NCBI GenBank assembly: GCA_903928395.1
Contig: CAIYQS010000126.1
Coordinates: forward strand, 1 to 11,922
Direction: 5' to 3'
From: an uncultured Actinomycetes bacterium
Lineage (GTDB): Bacteria > Actinomycetota > Actinomycetes > Nanopelagicales > Nanopelagicaceae
DNA length: 11,922 nt
Positions 1-6,118 of this stretch are shown here, piece after piece (within the stretch, counting starts at the first letter, position 1; each line of letters opens with the position of its first letter). Position numbers and translations under genes: made by a program. Below the pieces are notes generated by a model, which was not told the origin of the DNA, made no database searches, and saw only the letters and a program-made list of their open reading frames with translations.

Positions 1-531
1 ACCGTGCTCGATTCCGTCTTTGATGTAGTGCCGAACCGCGTCAACTATTTCGTGCCTACCGCCATACCCAATAGCCACATTGACTACCGTGTTGGTTCTG
101 CCTTTGCTCCGAGCTTCGACGTCATGCAACTTCTCTTGAAGCCACGGCGGCAAAAGTTCAAGTGCGCCAAGCGGCTTTATCTCCCACTTACCCAATTCAT
201 CGAGTCGATCAACTGCGGCAGCGATGATGTGAAGGAGGGAGTCGAGTTCTTCGGGATCGCGATTTAAATTATCGGTTGAGAGCAACCACAAAGTGATGAT
301 TGTGACGTTAGCTTCTTCGCACCAATTGAGAAGTTCGATGATTTTTGACGCACCAGCTCGGTGGCCTTCTTCTGGGTTGGCACCAAAATTAGATTTAGCC
401 CATCTGCGGTTGCCATCCAAGATGACTCCTACATGGCGCGGAGTCTGCGTGAAATCGAGTTGCCGTAAAAGTCGACGTTCGTATATCGGATAAAGCATCG
501 CCTTGACGGCGCGCTTTACAGGGTTAGTCAT
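1..531 (-). CDS. uppS: cis-prenyltransferase (isoprenyl diphosphate synthase), Rv1086-like, 3' part outside window
   Basis: Cis-prenyltransferases condense isopentenyl diphosphate onto an allylic diphosphate to make the Z-prenyl chains that become the lipid carrier of cell-wall synthesis. The first 177 residues are present; roughly the last 70 lie beyond the left edge. The family's P-loop-like motif DGNRRW is at residues 39-44, with the catalytic Asp39. LLSTDNL stands where long-chain UppS proteins usually have a FSTENW-type motif, and NVAVGYGGRHEIVDAVR follows. The LLSTDNL variant and the N-terminal LYPIYERRL segment resemble mycobacterial Rv1086, a short-chain Z-farnesyl diphosphate synthase, so the product may be a short Z-prenyl diphosphate rather than undecaprenyl diphosphate. 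The ATG start at 531 overlaps the DUF3817 stop by 4 nt (ATGA), indicating translational coupling. It is the last visible gene of a minus-strand block. The family is firm; chain length is uncertain. Confidence 0.93.
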   Translation of the reverse strand, partial: MTNPVKRAVKAMLYPIYERRLLRQLDFTQTPRHVGVILDGNRRWAKSNFGANPEEGHRAGASKIIELLNWCEEANVTIITLWLLSTDNLNRDPEELDSLLHIIAAAVDRLDELGKWEIKPLGALELLPPWLQEKLHDVEARSKGRTNTVVNVAIGYGGRHEIVDAVRHYIKDGIEHG

Positions 532-848
532 CGCTTTTTGAAATCACTCATCGCTTTGCGCTCTGCGATGAAGGAGGCCACGGGCAGTGTTCCGGCAAGA
601 ATAAATGCAATGGTCGCCGGGAAACTTTTGCGCGCTTTGAGCGAGTAATTGAATGCGGCAACAACATAAATCGGGTAAGTGAACCCGTGAACAATGGCAA
701 TCCAGGCCCACTTCACTTGGGCTCCAGAATAGTGATGAAGTATGTGATTTTCGGGCACTTCAATGAACCAAAGCAACAGGGACATGCATCCAGACCAGAT
801 CGCCATCACCCGATAACGCTGCAGCGCGCCTTCTAGACCTTTTTTCAT
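528..848 (-). CDS. DUF3817 integral membrane protein
   Basis: A 106-residue membrane protein of the actinobacterial DUF3817 family, whose function is unknown. It has about three hydrophobic segments: residues about 15-29, 46-66 (the WIAIVHGFTYPIYVVAAF region) and 77-92 (IAFILAGTLPVASFIAE). The RYRVMA start, the central HG...YPIYVVAAF and the terminal LAGTLPVASFIAER pattern are typical of the family. The ATG at 848 overlaps the SURF1 stop by 4 nt and is preceded by a good Shine-Dalgarno (AAGGTGAG, about 6 nt spacing). Its stop overlaps the cis-prenyltransferase start by 4 nt. In other actinobacteria DUF3817 genes often lie near heme or cytochrome oxidase assembly genes, which fits SURF1 upstream here; a respiratory role is inference only. 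Confidence 0.88.
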   Translation of the reverse strand: MKKGLEGALQRYRVMAIWSGCMSLLLWFIEVPENHILHHYSGAQVKWAWIAIVHGFTYPIYVVAAFNYSLKARKSFPATIAFILAGTLPVASFIAERKAMSDFKKR

Positions 849-1564
849 GAACTCACCTTATCTGCGATTGCGTGCTGTTTTGCGTTACGCCTTGCTATAT
901 ATGGAGCGGCCAGCACCAATAGCCCCATGAACCACCAAATAATCACGTAAGAAATATGTTGCCAATAAAATCCGGAAATCGACACAAGCAGAATCGGCGC
1001 TGGGACTCGATTGCCAGCAACGCTTTGACCAGATTGAGCAACCTCTTTTGTAGCAATCACATATCCATCAAAGAGGTTGTAACCATCCCCAGCCACCAGA
1101 GCCGGATCTAGTCGACCCAGCGTCGAGTCGGTTGTTAGACCGTGATCTTCTTGTTGACGCGGATACAAACGACCTTCGATGTTGAGAGTTTGAGTCGTGG
1201 CCTTCAACGATCCATCGTTAAATCCTCGCACCACCAAGATTGCCCGGTTATTTGAAATCAAAAAGAGACCGATCGCAAGGTCTCGGTAACCAACTCCAGT
1301 GACCGATTGCGTAGGGGCAACAAAATTCTGGACATAGTGCCCTTGCAAAGTAACGATGCGATTGACTGCCGCGGTATAAATATTCTTTCCAGCAGTGTCC
1401 ACCGACGTAAGTGCAACTGGGGTTTGACTTGGGATCAATTTTCCTTGGCGCGAAGTCGCCTGCGCTCGGTGCCACTGCCAAATACCGAGTTCATAGAAAA
1501 TCCCGGCGAAGAGAAACATTGCCAGACCAGTAGAAATTACTTTAAGGGTTTTACTCTTGTTCAT
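845..1564 (-). CDS. SURF1 family cytochrome c oxidase assembly protein
   Basis: SURF1 proteins help insert heme a into subunit I of cytochrome aa3 oxidase in the cytoplasmic membrane. The 239-residue product has the expected two-helix topology: TM1 at about residues 6-24, a long extracytoplasmic domain, and TM2 at about 204-224. Family motifs are LGIWQWHR (26-33) after TM1, an LVVRGF segment in the middle (usual form RGWV), and a C-terminal YVIIWWFMGL (usual form QWWFFA). The frame stays open upstream to 1639, but the ATG at 1564 puts TM1 in the normal place. That start lies inside the end of the preceding 46-residue ORF (14-nt overlap) with only a weak Shine-Dalgarno, suggesting translational coupling. 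The 3' end overlaps DUF3817 by 4 nt. It is a divergent SURF1 but recognisable. Confidence 0.85.
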   Translation of the reverse strand: MNKSKTLKVISTGLAMFLFAGIFYELGIWQWHRAQATSRQGKLIPSQTPVALTSVDTAGKNIYTAAVNRIVTLQGHYVQNFVAPTQSVTGVGYRDLAIGLFLISNNRAILVVRGFNDGSLKATTQTLNIEGRLYPRQQEDHGLTTDSTLGRLDPALVAGDGYNLFDGYVIATKEVAQSGQSVAGNRVPAPILLVSISGFYWQHISYVIIWWFMGLLVLAAPYIARRNAKQHAIADKVSS

Positions 1565-1691
1565 TATCTGGCTTCGAAGCGCGCTTATAGCGACGATAAA
1601 AACTGACAACCAGAATGACGAATGCGATTGAAAGCGCAATCATCACGATCGAGCCCGCGAGGCCCGTGTTTACATCGGTGGAGTCAGACAT
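1551..1691 (-). CDS. 46-residue single-pass membrane protein
   Basis: A short ORF reading MSDSTDVNTGLAG, then one strongly hydrophobic helix (about residues 13-31), then a basic stretch YRRYKRASK and an acidic tail ending NEQE. The layout (short polar N-terminus, helix, positive-inside tail) fits an N-out single-span membrane protein. The ATG at 1691 lies 6 nt after a GATAAT box on the minus strand with no clear Shine-Dalgarno, as expected for a leaderless mRNA. The 3' end overlaps the SURF1 start by 14 nt. It heads the SURF1/DUF3817/prenyltransferase block. Its position next to DUF4307-greA resembles the small Rv1083 gene of mycobacteria, but homology is only suggested by position. The function is unknown; it could be an accessory oxidase or envelope protein. 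Confidence 0.72.
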   Translation of the reverse strand: MSDSTDVNTGLAGSIVMIALSIAFVILVVSFYRRYKRASKPDNEQE

Positions 1692-1697
1692 GGGCTG

Positions 1698-1703
1698 ATT
1701 ATC
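1698..1703 (-). promoter_or_regulatory. -10 box of leaderless promoter for the 46-residue membrane protein block
   Basis: On the minus strand GATAAT (5 of 6 matches to TATAAT) ends 6 nt before the ATG at 1691. Transcription would start at or beside the start codon. No convincing -35 is seen. It lies back to back with the DUF4307 promoter. Confidence 0.45.
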
Positions 1704-1719
1704 CTACGGATTTCTAACC

Positions 1720-1725
1720 TATGCT
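1720..1725 (+). promoter_or_regulatory. -10 box of leaderless promoter for DUF4307
   Basis: TATGCT fits TANNNT and ends 7 nt before the ATG at 1733, so the transcript would begin at that start codon. No Shine-Dalgarno precedes it. The expected -35 position falls on the divergent -10 box (1698-1703). This box also argues for the 1733 start over the in-frame ATG at 1721, which lies inside the box. Confidence 0.42.
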
Positions 1726-1732
1726 TACCCGC

Positions 1733-2140
1733 ATGACCGAGCCTGATGAGAATGGGCGAAACCAAAACGAGTACTTGCGCGAGCGCTACGGCAATTCTCA
1801 GAAAGCCAATCGCCCTTGGTTAATCCCAGCGATCATCATTTTTATTGTTGGTGGAGCTTGGCTCGTATGGTCAGCCAACCATTATTCGAAACCCGAAGTT
1901 TCAACGGATTTAATTAGCTTCTCCACTTCAAATCCAAAGCAAGTGACGCTCAAATACTTCGTCAATGTAAGAACTTCGACTCGATCACATCAATGTATTT
2001 TGATTGCCAGTGATTATCAGACCAACATCGTGGGGCAGGTCACTGACACAATTCCCTCCGGCGGGCATGGTTACACGCGAACCATCGTGATCCCTACGCG
2101 TGCGCCGGCGGTGTCTGCAACAATTGAACATTGTTCATAG
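1733..2140 (+). CDS. DUF4307 membrane protein
   Basis: A 135-residue protein with a short charged cytoplasmic N-terminus containing RERYG (residues 16-20), one transmembrane helix at about 29-47, and a predicted extracytoplasmic beta-rich domain. This is the DUF4307 family (mycobacterial Rv1081c type), of unknown function. The C-terminal domain keeps the family's two cysteines, one in the CILIA segment and one two residues from the end (EHCS), which could pair outside the cell. An in-frame ATG at 1721 exists, but the ATG at 1733 is preferred because a TATGCT box ends 7 nt upstream. greA starts 22 nt downstream, a neighbour pairing conserved in mycobacteria and other actinobacteria. The family call rests on context plus the RYG, TM and Cys pattern. 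Confidence 0.8.
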   Translation: MTEPDENGRNQNEYLRERYGNSQKANRPWLIPAIIIFIVGGAWLVWSANHYSKPEVSTDLISFSTSNPKQVTLKYFVNVRTSTRSHQCILIASDYQTNIVGQVTDTIPSGGHGYTRTIVIPTRAPAVSATIEHCS

Positions 2141-2153
2141 CCGGCATTAAACT
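2124..2153 (+). promoter_or_regulatory. possible greA promoter inside the end of DUF4307
   Basis: TTGAAC (2124-2129) and TAAACT (2148-2153) are separated by 18 nt. The -10 ends 9 nt before the greA ATG, and the sequence between is pyrimidine-rich with no Shine-Dalgarno. A small dyad, TGAAC/GTTCA around ATT (2125-2137), overlaps the -35. Co-transcription with DUF4307 is an equal possibility. Confidence 0.35.
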
Positions 2154-2162
2154 CGCCCTCTT

Positions 2163-2639
2163 ATGACTAACCAGACCTGGCTCACCGAAGAAGCTGCGGC
2201 GCGGCTTCGTGCCGAGCTCGAAGACCTCGAAGGGCCCCGCTTCGCAGATATCGTCAAAAAGATTGAAGCGGCCAGAGCAGAGGGCGACCTTAAAGAGAAC
2301 GGTGGCTACCACGCAGCCCGTGAGGAACAAGGCAAGATTGTTGGTCGAATTCGAGTTCTCAAGCACATGCTCGAAAACGCTCACATTGGTGTTCCGCCAC
2401 AAAGTGAAACTGGTGTCGTTGGCCTAGGGATGATCGTGAAGATTGATATGGCCGGAGAAGAGATGACATTCTTATTGGGCTCCAGAGAAATCGCGAGCAG
2501 CGACATCGACGTTTACTCGGAAAAATCCCCACTTGGCGCTGCAATCCTCGGAGCCAAAATCGGCGAACAAGTTAATTACGAAACTCCAAGCAAGAAGATC
2601 TTCGTCGTCACGATTCTTGAGGCAACGCCTTACGCCTAA
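2163..2639 (+). CDS. greA: transcription elongation factor GreA
   Basis: GreA rescues backtracked RNA polymerase by inserting its coiled coil into the secondary channel and stimulating cleavage of the RNA 3' end. The 158-residue length is normal. An N-terminal antiparallel coiled coil spans about residues 1-75. Its tip motif EGDLKEN (40-46) supplies the two acidic residues, Asp42 and Glu45, that help hold the catalytic Mg2+, followed by GGYHAAREEQ. The C-terminal FKBP-like domain covers about 80-158, with the usual SPLGAAILGAKIGEQVNY pattern. The start lies 22 nt after the DUF4307 stop without a Shine-Dalgarno, so the gene may be leaderless from its own promoter or co-expressed with DUF4307. 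The TAA stop overlaps the stop of the convergent ABC permease by 4 nt with no terminator between them. Confidence 0.97.
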   Translation: MTNQTWLTEEAAARLRAELEDLEGPRFADIVKKIEAARAEGDLKENGGYHAAREEQGKIVGRIRVLKHMLENAHIGVPPQSETGVVGLGMIVKIDMAGEEMTFLLGSREIASSDIDVYSEKSPLGAAILGAKIGEQVNYETPSKKIFVVTILEATPYA

Positions 2640-3427
2640 CGACTATTAGCGCTCTTGTATCTCCGAACGCTCAGTGGAATGAAAATGGCCATGATCAAGA
2701 CCATATAAACCAATGAAGTTTGAATTGGATGTTCACTCGGAAGTGAATGCGCCGTCACGCCAAAGGTATTGTGAAATCCAAAGAGTTGCCTTGCTGCAGC
2801 CACCATGGTCGAAACGGGATTCCACTCGGCAAAATATTGCAGCGCTTTAGGCATTGACGTGGTTGAGGCGAAGGCATTTGAGAGGAATGTAAGCGGAAAG
2901 ATAAACAAGAACGAGACGTTTGCCACCACACGCGCATCCTTGGAGATGAGACCTGCAAATATTCCGGCCCATGAAAGGGAATACCCAAAGAAGAGCAACA
3001 TCAAGAAACCTAGAAAGATGTGGAGGGCTCCAGATGTCGGCCTCCAGCCCACGATGAACCCAGTCAGCCCCATGACCAGAAGCACGACGACATTGGGGAG
3101 TCCATCGCCCAAGGTGCGCCCGAAAACAACTGCTGATCGGGCAATTGGAAGTGACCTGAAGCGATCGATCAAACCTTTCTCCATATCTTGCGCCAAACCT
3201 TGTGCCGTGGCAGCTAATGTGAAAGCCACGGTTTGCACGAAGATACCGGGCATCAAAAGTTGTACGTATCCACCTTTAATACCAACACCAAGCCCGCCAA
3301 AGACATATCTAAAGAGCAGAACGAACATCACCGGCTGAATCGTGGTAAAGATCAGGACTTCGGGAACTCTGGTCAGTTGTAAGAGTTGGCGCTTGGTGAT
3401 GATCAGAGCATCATGGATTCCGTTCAT
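2636..3427 (-). CDS. ABC-2 type permease, DrrB-like
   Basis: Membrane subunit of a two-gene ABC-2 exporter. At 263 residues it has about six transmembrane helices, beginning near residues 23-43 (FTTIQPVMFVLLFRYVFGG) and ending near 240-254. DrrB-family signatures are present: LLMPGIFVQ, a cytoplasmic loop DMEKGLIDRFRSLPIARS, and PLTFLSNAFAS followed by MPKALQYFAEWNPVS. The family exports hydrophobic drugs, antibiotics or lipids; the substrate here cannot be told from sequence. The ATG at 3427 overlaps the ATPase stop by 4 nt (ATGA), so the two subunits are translationally coupled. The 3' end overlaps greA on the opposite strand by 4 nt. Confidence 0.93.
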   Translation of the reverse strand: MNGIHDALIITKRQLLQLTRVPEVLIFTTIQPVMFVLLFRYVFGGLGVGIKGGYVQLLMPGIFVQTVAFTLAATAQGLAQDMEKGLIDRFRSLPIARSAVVFGRTLGDGLPNVVVLLVMGLTGFIVGWRPTSGALHIFLGFLMLLFFGYSLSWAGIFAGLISKDARVVANVSFLFIFPLTFLSNAFASTTSMPKALQYFAEWNPVSTMVAAARQLFGFHNTFGVTAHSLPSEHPIQTSLVYMVLIMAIFIPLSVRRYKSANSR

Positions 3428-4413
3428 GAACGTGCTCCTTTCTTTTTCTTGCCGGGTTCAGCGGGAACTTCTTCTTCCGCGATATGACCAGTCAGCGATA
3501 GGAATACGTCATCGAGCGAAGGGCGCTTAAGAGCCAAGTCCAGTGCGTGGATCCCTGCTTCATCGAAGGATCGAATTACCGCCACCAATGACTGAGTTCC
3601 ATCCAACACAGGAACTGAAATCTTGCGAAGGCCAGAATCGACCGTTGCATGACCCTGAGTTACTCGTTCAATGATTTCCTTGGCCACGTCAATATTGGCT
3701 TCCGCAACCACGATTTCAATGCGCTCGCCCCCAACTTGATCCTTGAGGTGATCAGAAGTTCCGCGGGCAATGACCTTCCCGCGATCGACCACCACGATGT
3801 CATCGGCCAACTGATCGGCTTCTTCAAGATATTGAGTGGTTAAAAGTAGCGTCACGCCTTCACGAACTAGCCCCTCGATAACTCCCCACATTTCCATACG
3901 ACCACGTGGATCAAGTCCGGTAGTTGGCTCATCCAGAAAGAGCACCTTAGGACGAATGATGAGTGAAGCCGCTAAATCTAGGCGGCGGCGCATTCCACCA
4001 GAAAAAGTTTTAATCGGGCGACGAGCCGCGTCGGTGAGTGAAAATTGCGCCAAGAGTTCGGTTGCCCGTTGCTTCGCTTGCTCCCCGCTCAGGTGGTACA
4101 ACTGACCGAACATGACCAGGTTGTCCCAGCCCGTCAGGGTTTCATCGACGGCCGCATACTGGCCCGAGAGTCCAATGATTTGGCGAACCCCTTTGGGATT
4201 CTTGATGACATCGATCCCGCCGACCGTTGCGTGCCCAGAATCCGGCTCAAGCAGGGTTGAAAGGACCCGAACCAAGGTGGTTTTGCCAGCTCCGTTTGGT
4301 CCCAAGACGCTCAGAACCGTGCCTTCTTCCACGTCTAGACTCAAGTCATCCAGAGCGCGAACGGCTCCGTTTCTATACGTCTTCACCAAATTTTCTGCAA
4401 CAACACTCTTCAT
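3424..4413 (-). CDS. ABC transporter ATP-binding protein, DrrA-like
   Basis: ATPase of the exporter encoded with the downstream permease; it presumably acts as a cytoplasmic dimer. At 329 residues it carries Walker A GPNGAGKTT (38-46), Q-loop Gln85, signature FSGGM (137-141), Walker B VLFLDEP (157-163) with catalytic Glu162, and the D-loop GLDP. The switch position normally held by His reads TTQYLEEAD, with Gln194, as in daunorubicin-type DrrA proteins. The C-terminal region (about 220-315) is the DrrA-type domain ending in a RPSLDDVFLSLTG segment, then a Lys-rich tail. The ATG at 4413 has no Shine-Dalgarno but a TACGCT box ends 6 nt upstream, suggesting a leaderless mRNA. It diverges from an MFS efflux gene, so the locus may serve export of toxic compounds. 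Confidence 0.95.
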   Translation of the reverse strand: MKSVVAENLVKTYRNGAVRALDDLSLDVEEGTVLSVLGPNGAGKTTLVRVLSTLLEPDSGHATVGGIDVIKNPKGVRQIIGLSGQYAAVDETLTGWDNLVMFGQLYHLSGEQAKQRATELLAQFSLTDAARRPIKTFSGGMRRRLDLAASLIIRPKVLFLDEPTTGLDPRGRMEMWGVIEGLVREGVTLLLTTQYLEEADQLADDIVVVDRGKVIARGTSDHLKDQVGGERIEIVVAEANIDVAKEIIERVTQGHATVDSGLRKISVPVLDGTQSLVAVIRSFDEAGIHALDLALKRPSLDDVFLSLTGHIAEEEVPAEPGKKKKGARS

Positions 4414-4419
4414 TTGCTA

Positions 4420-4447
4420 AGCGTAGCGAGCGAAAGGCAAGGTGCAA
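4420..4447 (-). promoter_or_regulatory. leaderless promoter of the ABC exporter operon
   Basis: On the minus strand TTGCAC (4442-4447) and TACGCT (4420-4425) are 16 nt apart. The -10 ends 6 nt before the ATG at 4413. The -35 matches only its TTG. No ribosome site is present upstream of the start. Confidence 0.4.
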
Positions 4448-4460
4448 GGCTAGAATTTGC

Positions 4461-4492
4461 TTGAAAGTTCAATAAATTCGACGCTCTAATAC
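4461..4492 (+). promoter_or_regulatory. possible promoter of the MFS efflux gene
   Basis: TAATAC (4487-4492) is a reasonable -10. TTGAAA at 4461-4466 lies 20 nt upstream, too far for an ideal pair, so the -35 is doubtful. The transcript would begin near 4499 and include the Shine-Dalgarno AAGGGA (4501-4506) before the ATG at 4511. Confidence 0.28.
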
Positions 4493-4510
4493 GTACTGAT
4501 AAGGGAATAC

Positions 4511-6115
4511 ATGTCTGAAAAAACTAAAGAAAATGCGCCCATGACGCACAAGCAAATTTTAACGGTGATGTTTGGCTTGATGACCGGACTTCTCCTCGCA
4601 GCCCTCGACCAGTCAATTGTTTCGACTGCTCTTAAGACAATCACTGTTGATCTCGGTGGACTCAACCATTACACGTGGGTCGTCACCGCTTACTTGTTAA
4701 CATCCACTGCTTCAACCCCGTTGTACGGAAAAATTTCTGACCTTTATGGTCGCCGCCAGGTTTTCCAATTCGCAATTGTTACCTTCTTAATAGGTTCCTT
4801 TGCGGCTGGTGCTGCGCACAACATGACCCAGTTGATCGCCTTCCGCGCACTTCAAGGTTTGGGCGCTGGCGGATTGATGTCATTGACCTTCGTCATCATC
4901 GGTGACGTTGTTTCACCGCGCGAACGCGGTCGCTACCAGGGTTACTTCGGTGCCGTGTGGGGATTGTCAACAGTTGCCGGACCGCTATTGGGTGGTTTCT
5001 TCTCTGACCACTCTAAGGTGCTTGGCATTACTGGTTGGCGCTGGATTTTTTACATCAACCTTCCACTTGGAATCATGGCACTCATCATCACCTCCGCAGT
5101 CCTTCACATTCCAAAGACTCGCCGCGACCACAAAATCGATTATTTTGGTGCATTCCTTTTAGTCGTTGCTGTATCGGCACTTCTGCTCGGTATTTCGGTT
5201 TACGCTCCTGAAAGCGGTTGGCTCACCGCCAAGACTTTGCTCTGGATCGGCGCTGGAATAGTGATTTTTGGGCTCTTTATCTTTAACCAAGCTAAAGCTG
5301 CCGAACCAATCCTGCCGTTGCGGTTGTTTAAGAATCACACTTTCAACATCACCTCACTTTTGGGCTTCCTCGTCGGAGCTGCGATGTTTGGTGCAATTGT
5401 TATGTTGCCGCTCTACTTCCAATTGGTAAAGCACAATTCTGCAACCCTGTCTGGTCTGAAGTTGCTTCCCCTGATGTTCGGAATTATTTCGACATCAATT
5501 ACCTCTGGAAAGTGGATTTCAAAACACGGCAAATACAAGATCTTTCCAGTCATAGGAATGGTCTTTATGACGATCGCACTTTTGGGCTTAGTAACTCTGA
5601 GTGAAACTATGGCTTTTTGGAAGATTTCGATCTTTGAAATCTTGCTCGGTGCTGGACTTGGTCTTTCGATGCAGAACGTTGTTATCGCATTGCAGAACTC
5701 ACTTGATGTCAGAGATATGGGTGTAGGTACCAGCCTCAACACTTTCTGGCGCTCAATTGGTGGAACGCTTGGCGTTGCAATCTTTGGATCAATCTATGCA
5801 AGTAAGTTGACCGGTTTCATGAGCAGCGGAATCAAAGCGTTAGGTGCTAAGAATCCGGGAGCTCTTGTCGGGGCAACCCCGCAAGCTCTTGCTCAACTTC
5901 GAAACAATCCTGGTGTGATGGCAAAGTTCACTCCACAATTGCAATCAACGGTTCTGCACAGCTACGTACAGGCGTTCCATATCGTCTTTATCTCTGCAGC
6001 GCCTGTAACCATGGTTGGTTTCTTGGTCGCCCTCTTCCTGAAGGCAACTCCGCTCAAGAGTGGAGCAGAACATGCAAAAGCTATGCAAGAAGCTGCCGGT
6101 GAAGCACTCGGCTAA
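4511..6115 (+). CDS. MFS multidrug efflux transporter, DHA2 (14-TM) family
   Basis: A 534-residue proton-coupled drug/H+ antiporter of the EmrB/QacA (DHA2) type in the cytoplasmic membrane. Hydrophobicity supports 14 helices. TM1 carries LLLAALDQSIVSTAL with Asp33, the DHA2 motif D1. Motif A, GKISDLYGRR (73-82), follows TM2, and motif C (gxxxGPxxGG) appears as STVAGPLLGG in TM5. RALQGLGAGG and a WRWIFYINLPLG segment, both common in the family, are present. The ATG at 4511 has the Shine-Dalgarno AAGGGA 4 nt upstream. The gene diverges from the DrrAB-like exporter over a 97-bp gap, so a shared regulator is possible, though none is encoded beside it. It ends 3 nt before a convergent ORF and is followed at once by a strong terminator. 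Substrate unknown. Confidence 0.95.
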   Translation: MSEKTKENAPMTHKQILTVMFGLMTGLLLAALDQSIVSTALKTITVDLGGLNHYTWVVTAYLLTSTASTPLYGKISDLYGRRQVFQFAIVTFLIGSFAAGAAHNMTQLIAFRALQGLGAGGLMSLTFVIIGDVVSPRERGRYQGYFGAVWGLSTVAGPLLGGFFSDHSKVLGITGWRWIFYINLPLGIMALIITSAVLHIPKTRRDHKIDYFGAFLLVVAVSALLLGISVYAPESGWLTAKTLLWIGAGIVIFGLFIFNQAKAAEPILPLRLFKNHTFNITSLLGFLVGAAMFGAIVMLPLYFQLVKHNSATLSGLKLLPLMFGIISTSITSGKWISKHGKYKIFPVIGMVFMTIALLGLVTLSETMAFWKISIFEILLGAGLGLSMQNVVIALQNSLDVRDMGVGTSLNTFWRSIGGTLGVAIFGSIYASKLTGFMSSGIKALGAKNPGALVGATPQALAQLRNNPGVMAKFTPQLQSTVLHSYVQAFHIVFISAAPVTMVGFLVALFLKATPLKSGAEHAKAMQEAAGEALG

Positions 6116-6118
6116 AAG

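Noticed and set aside
2119..2135. AACAAT/ATTGTT hairpin at the end of DUF4307 as an attenuator or terminator before greA
   Set aside because: The stem is AT-rich, six pairs long, inside coding sequence and lacks a T-tract; the bases are better explained as coding plus a possible -35.
2805..3338. 177-codon plus-strand open frame opposite the ABC permease
   Set aside because: It is a Pro/Ser/Lys-rich antisense shadow of a well-supported permease gene, without a ribosome site or recognisable domain.
3424..4413. Loss of the H-loop histidine (Gln194) in the ATPase as a sign of inactivation
   Set aside because: DrrA-type ATPases normally have TTQYL at this place, so the Gln is a family feature and all other motifs are intact.
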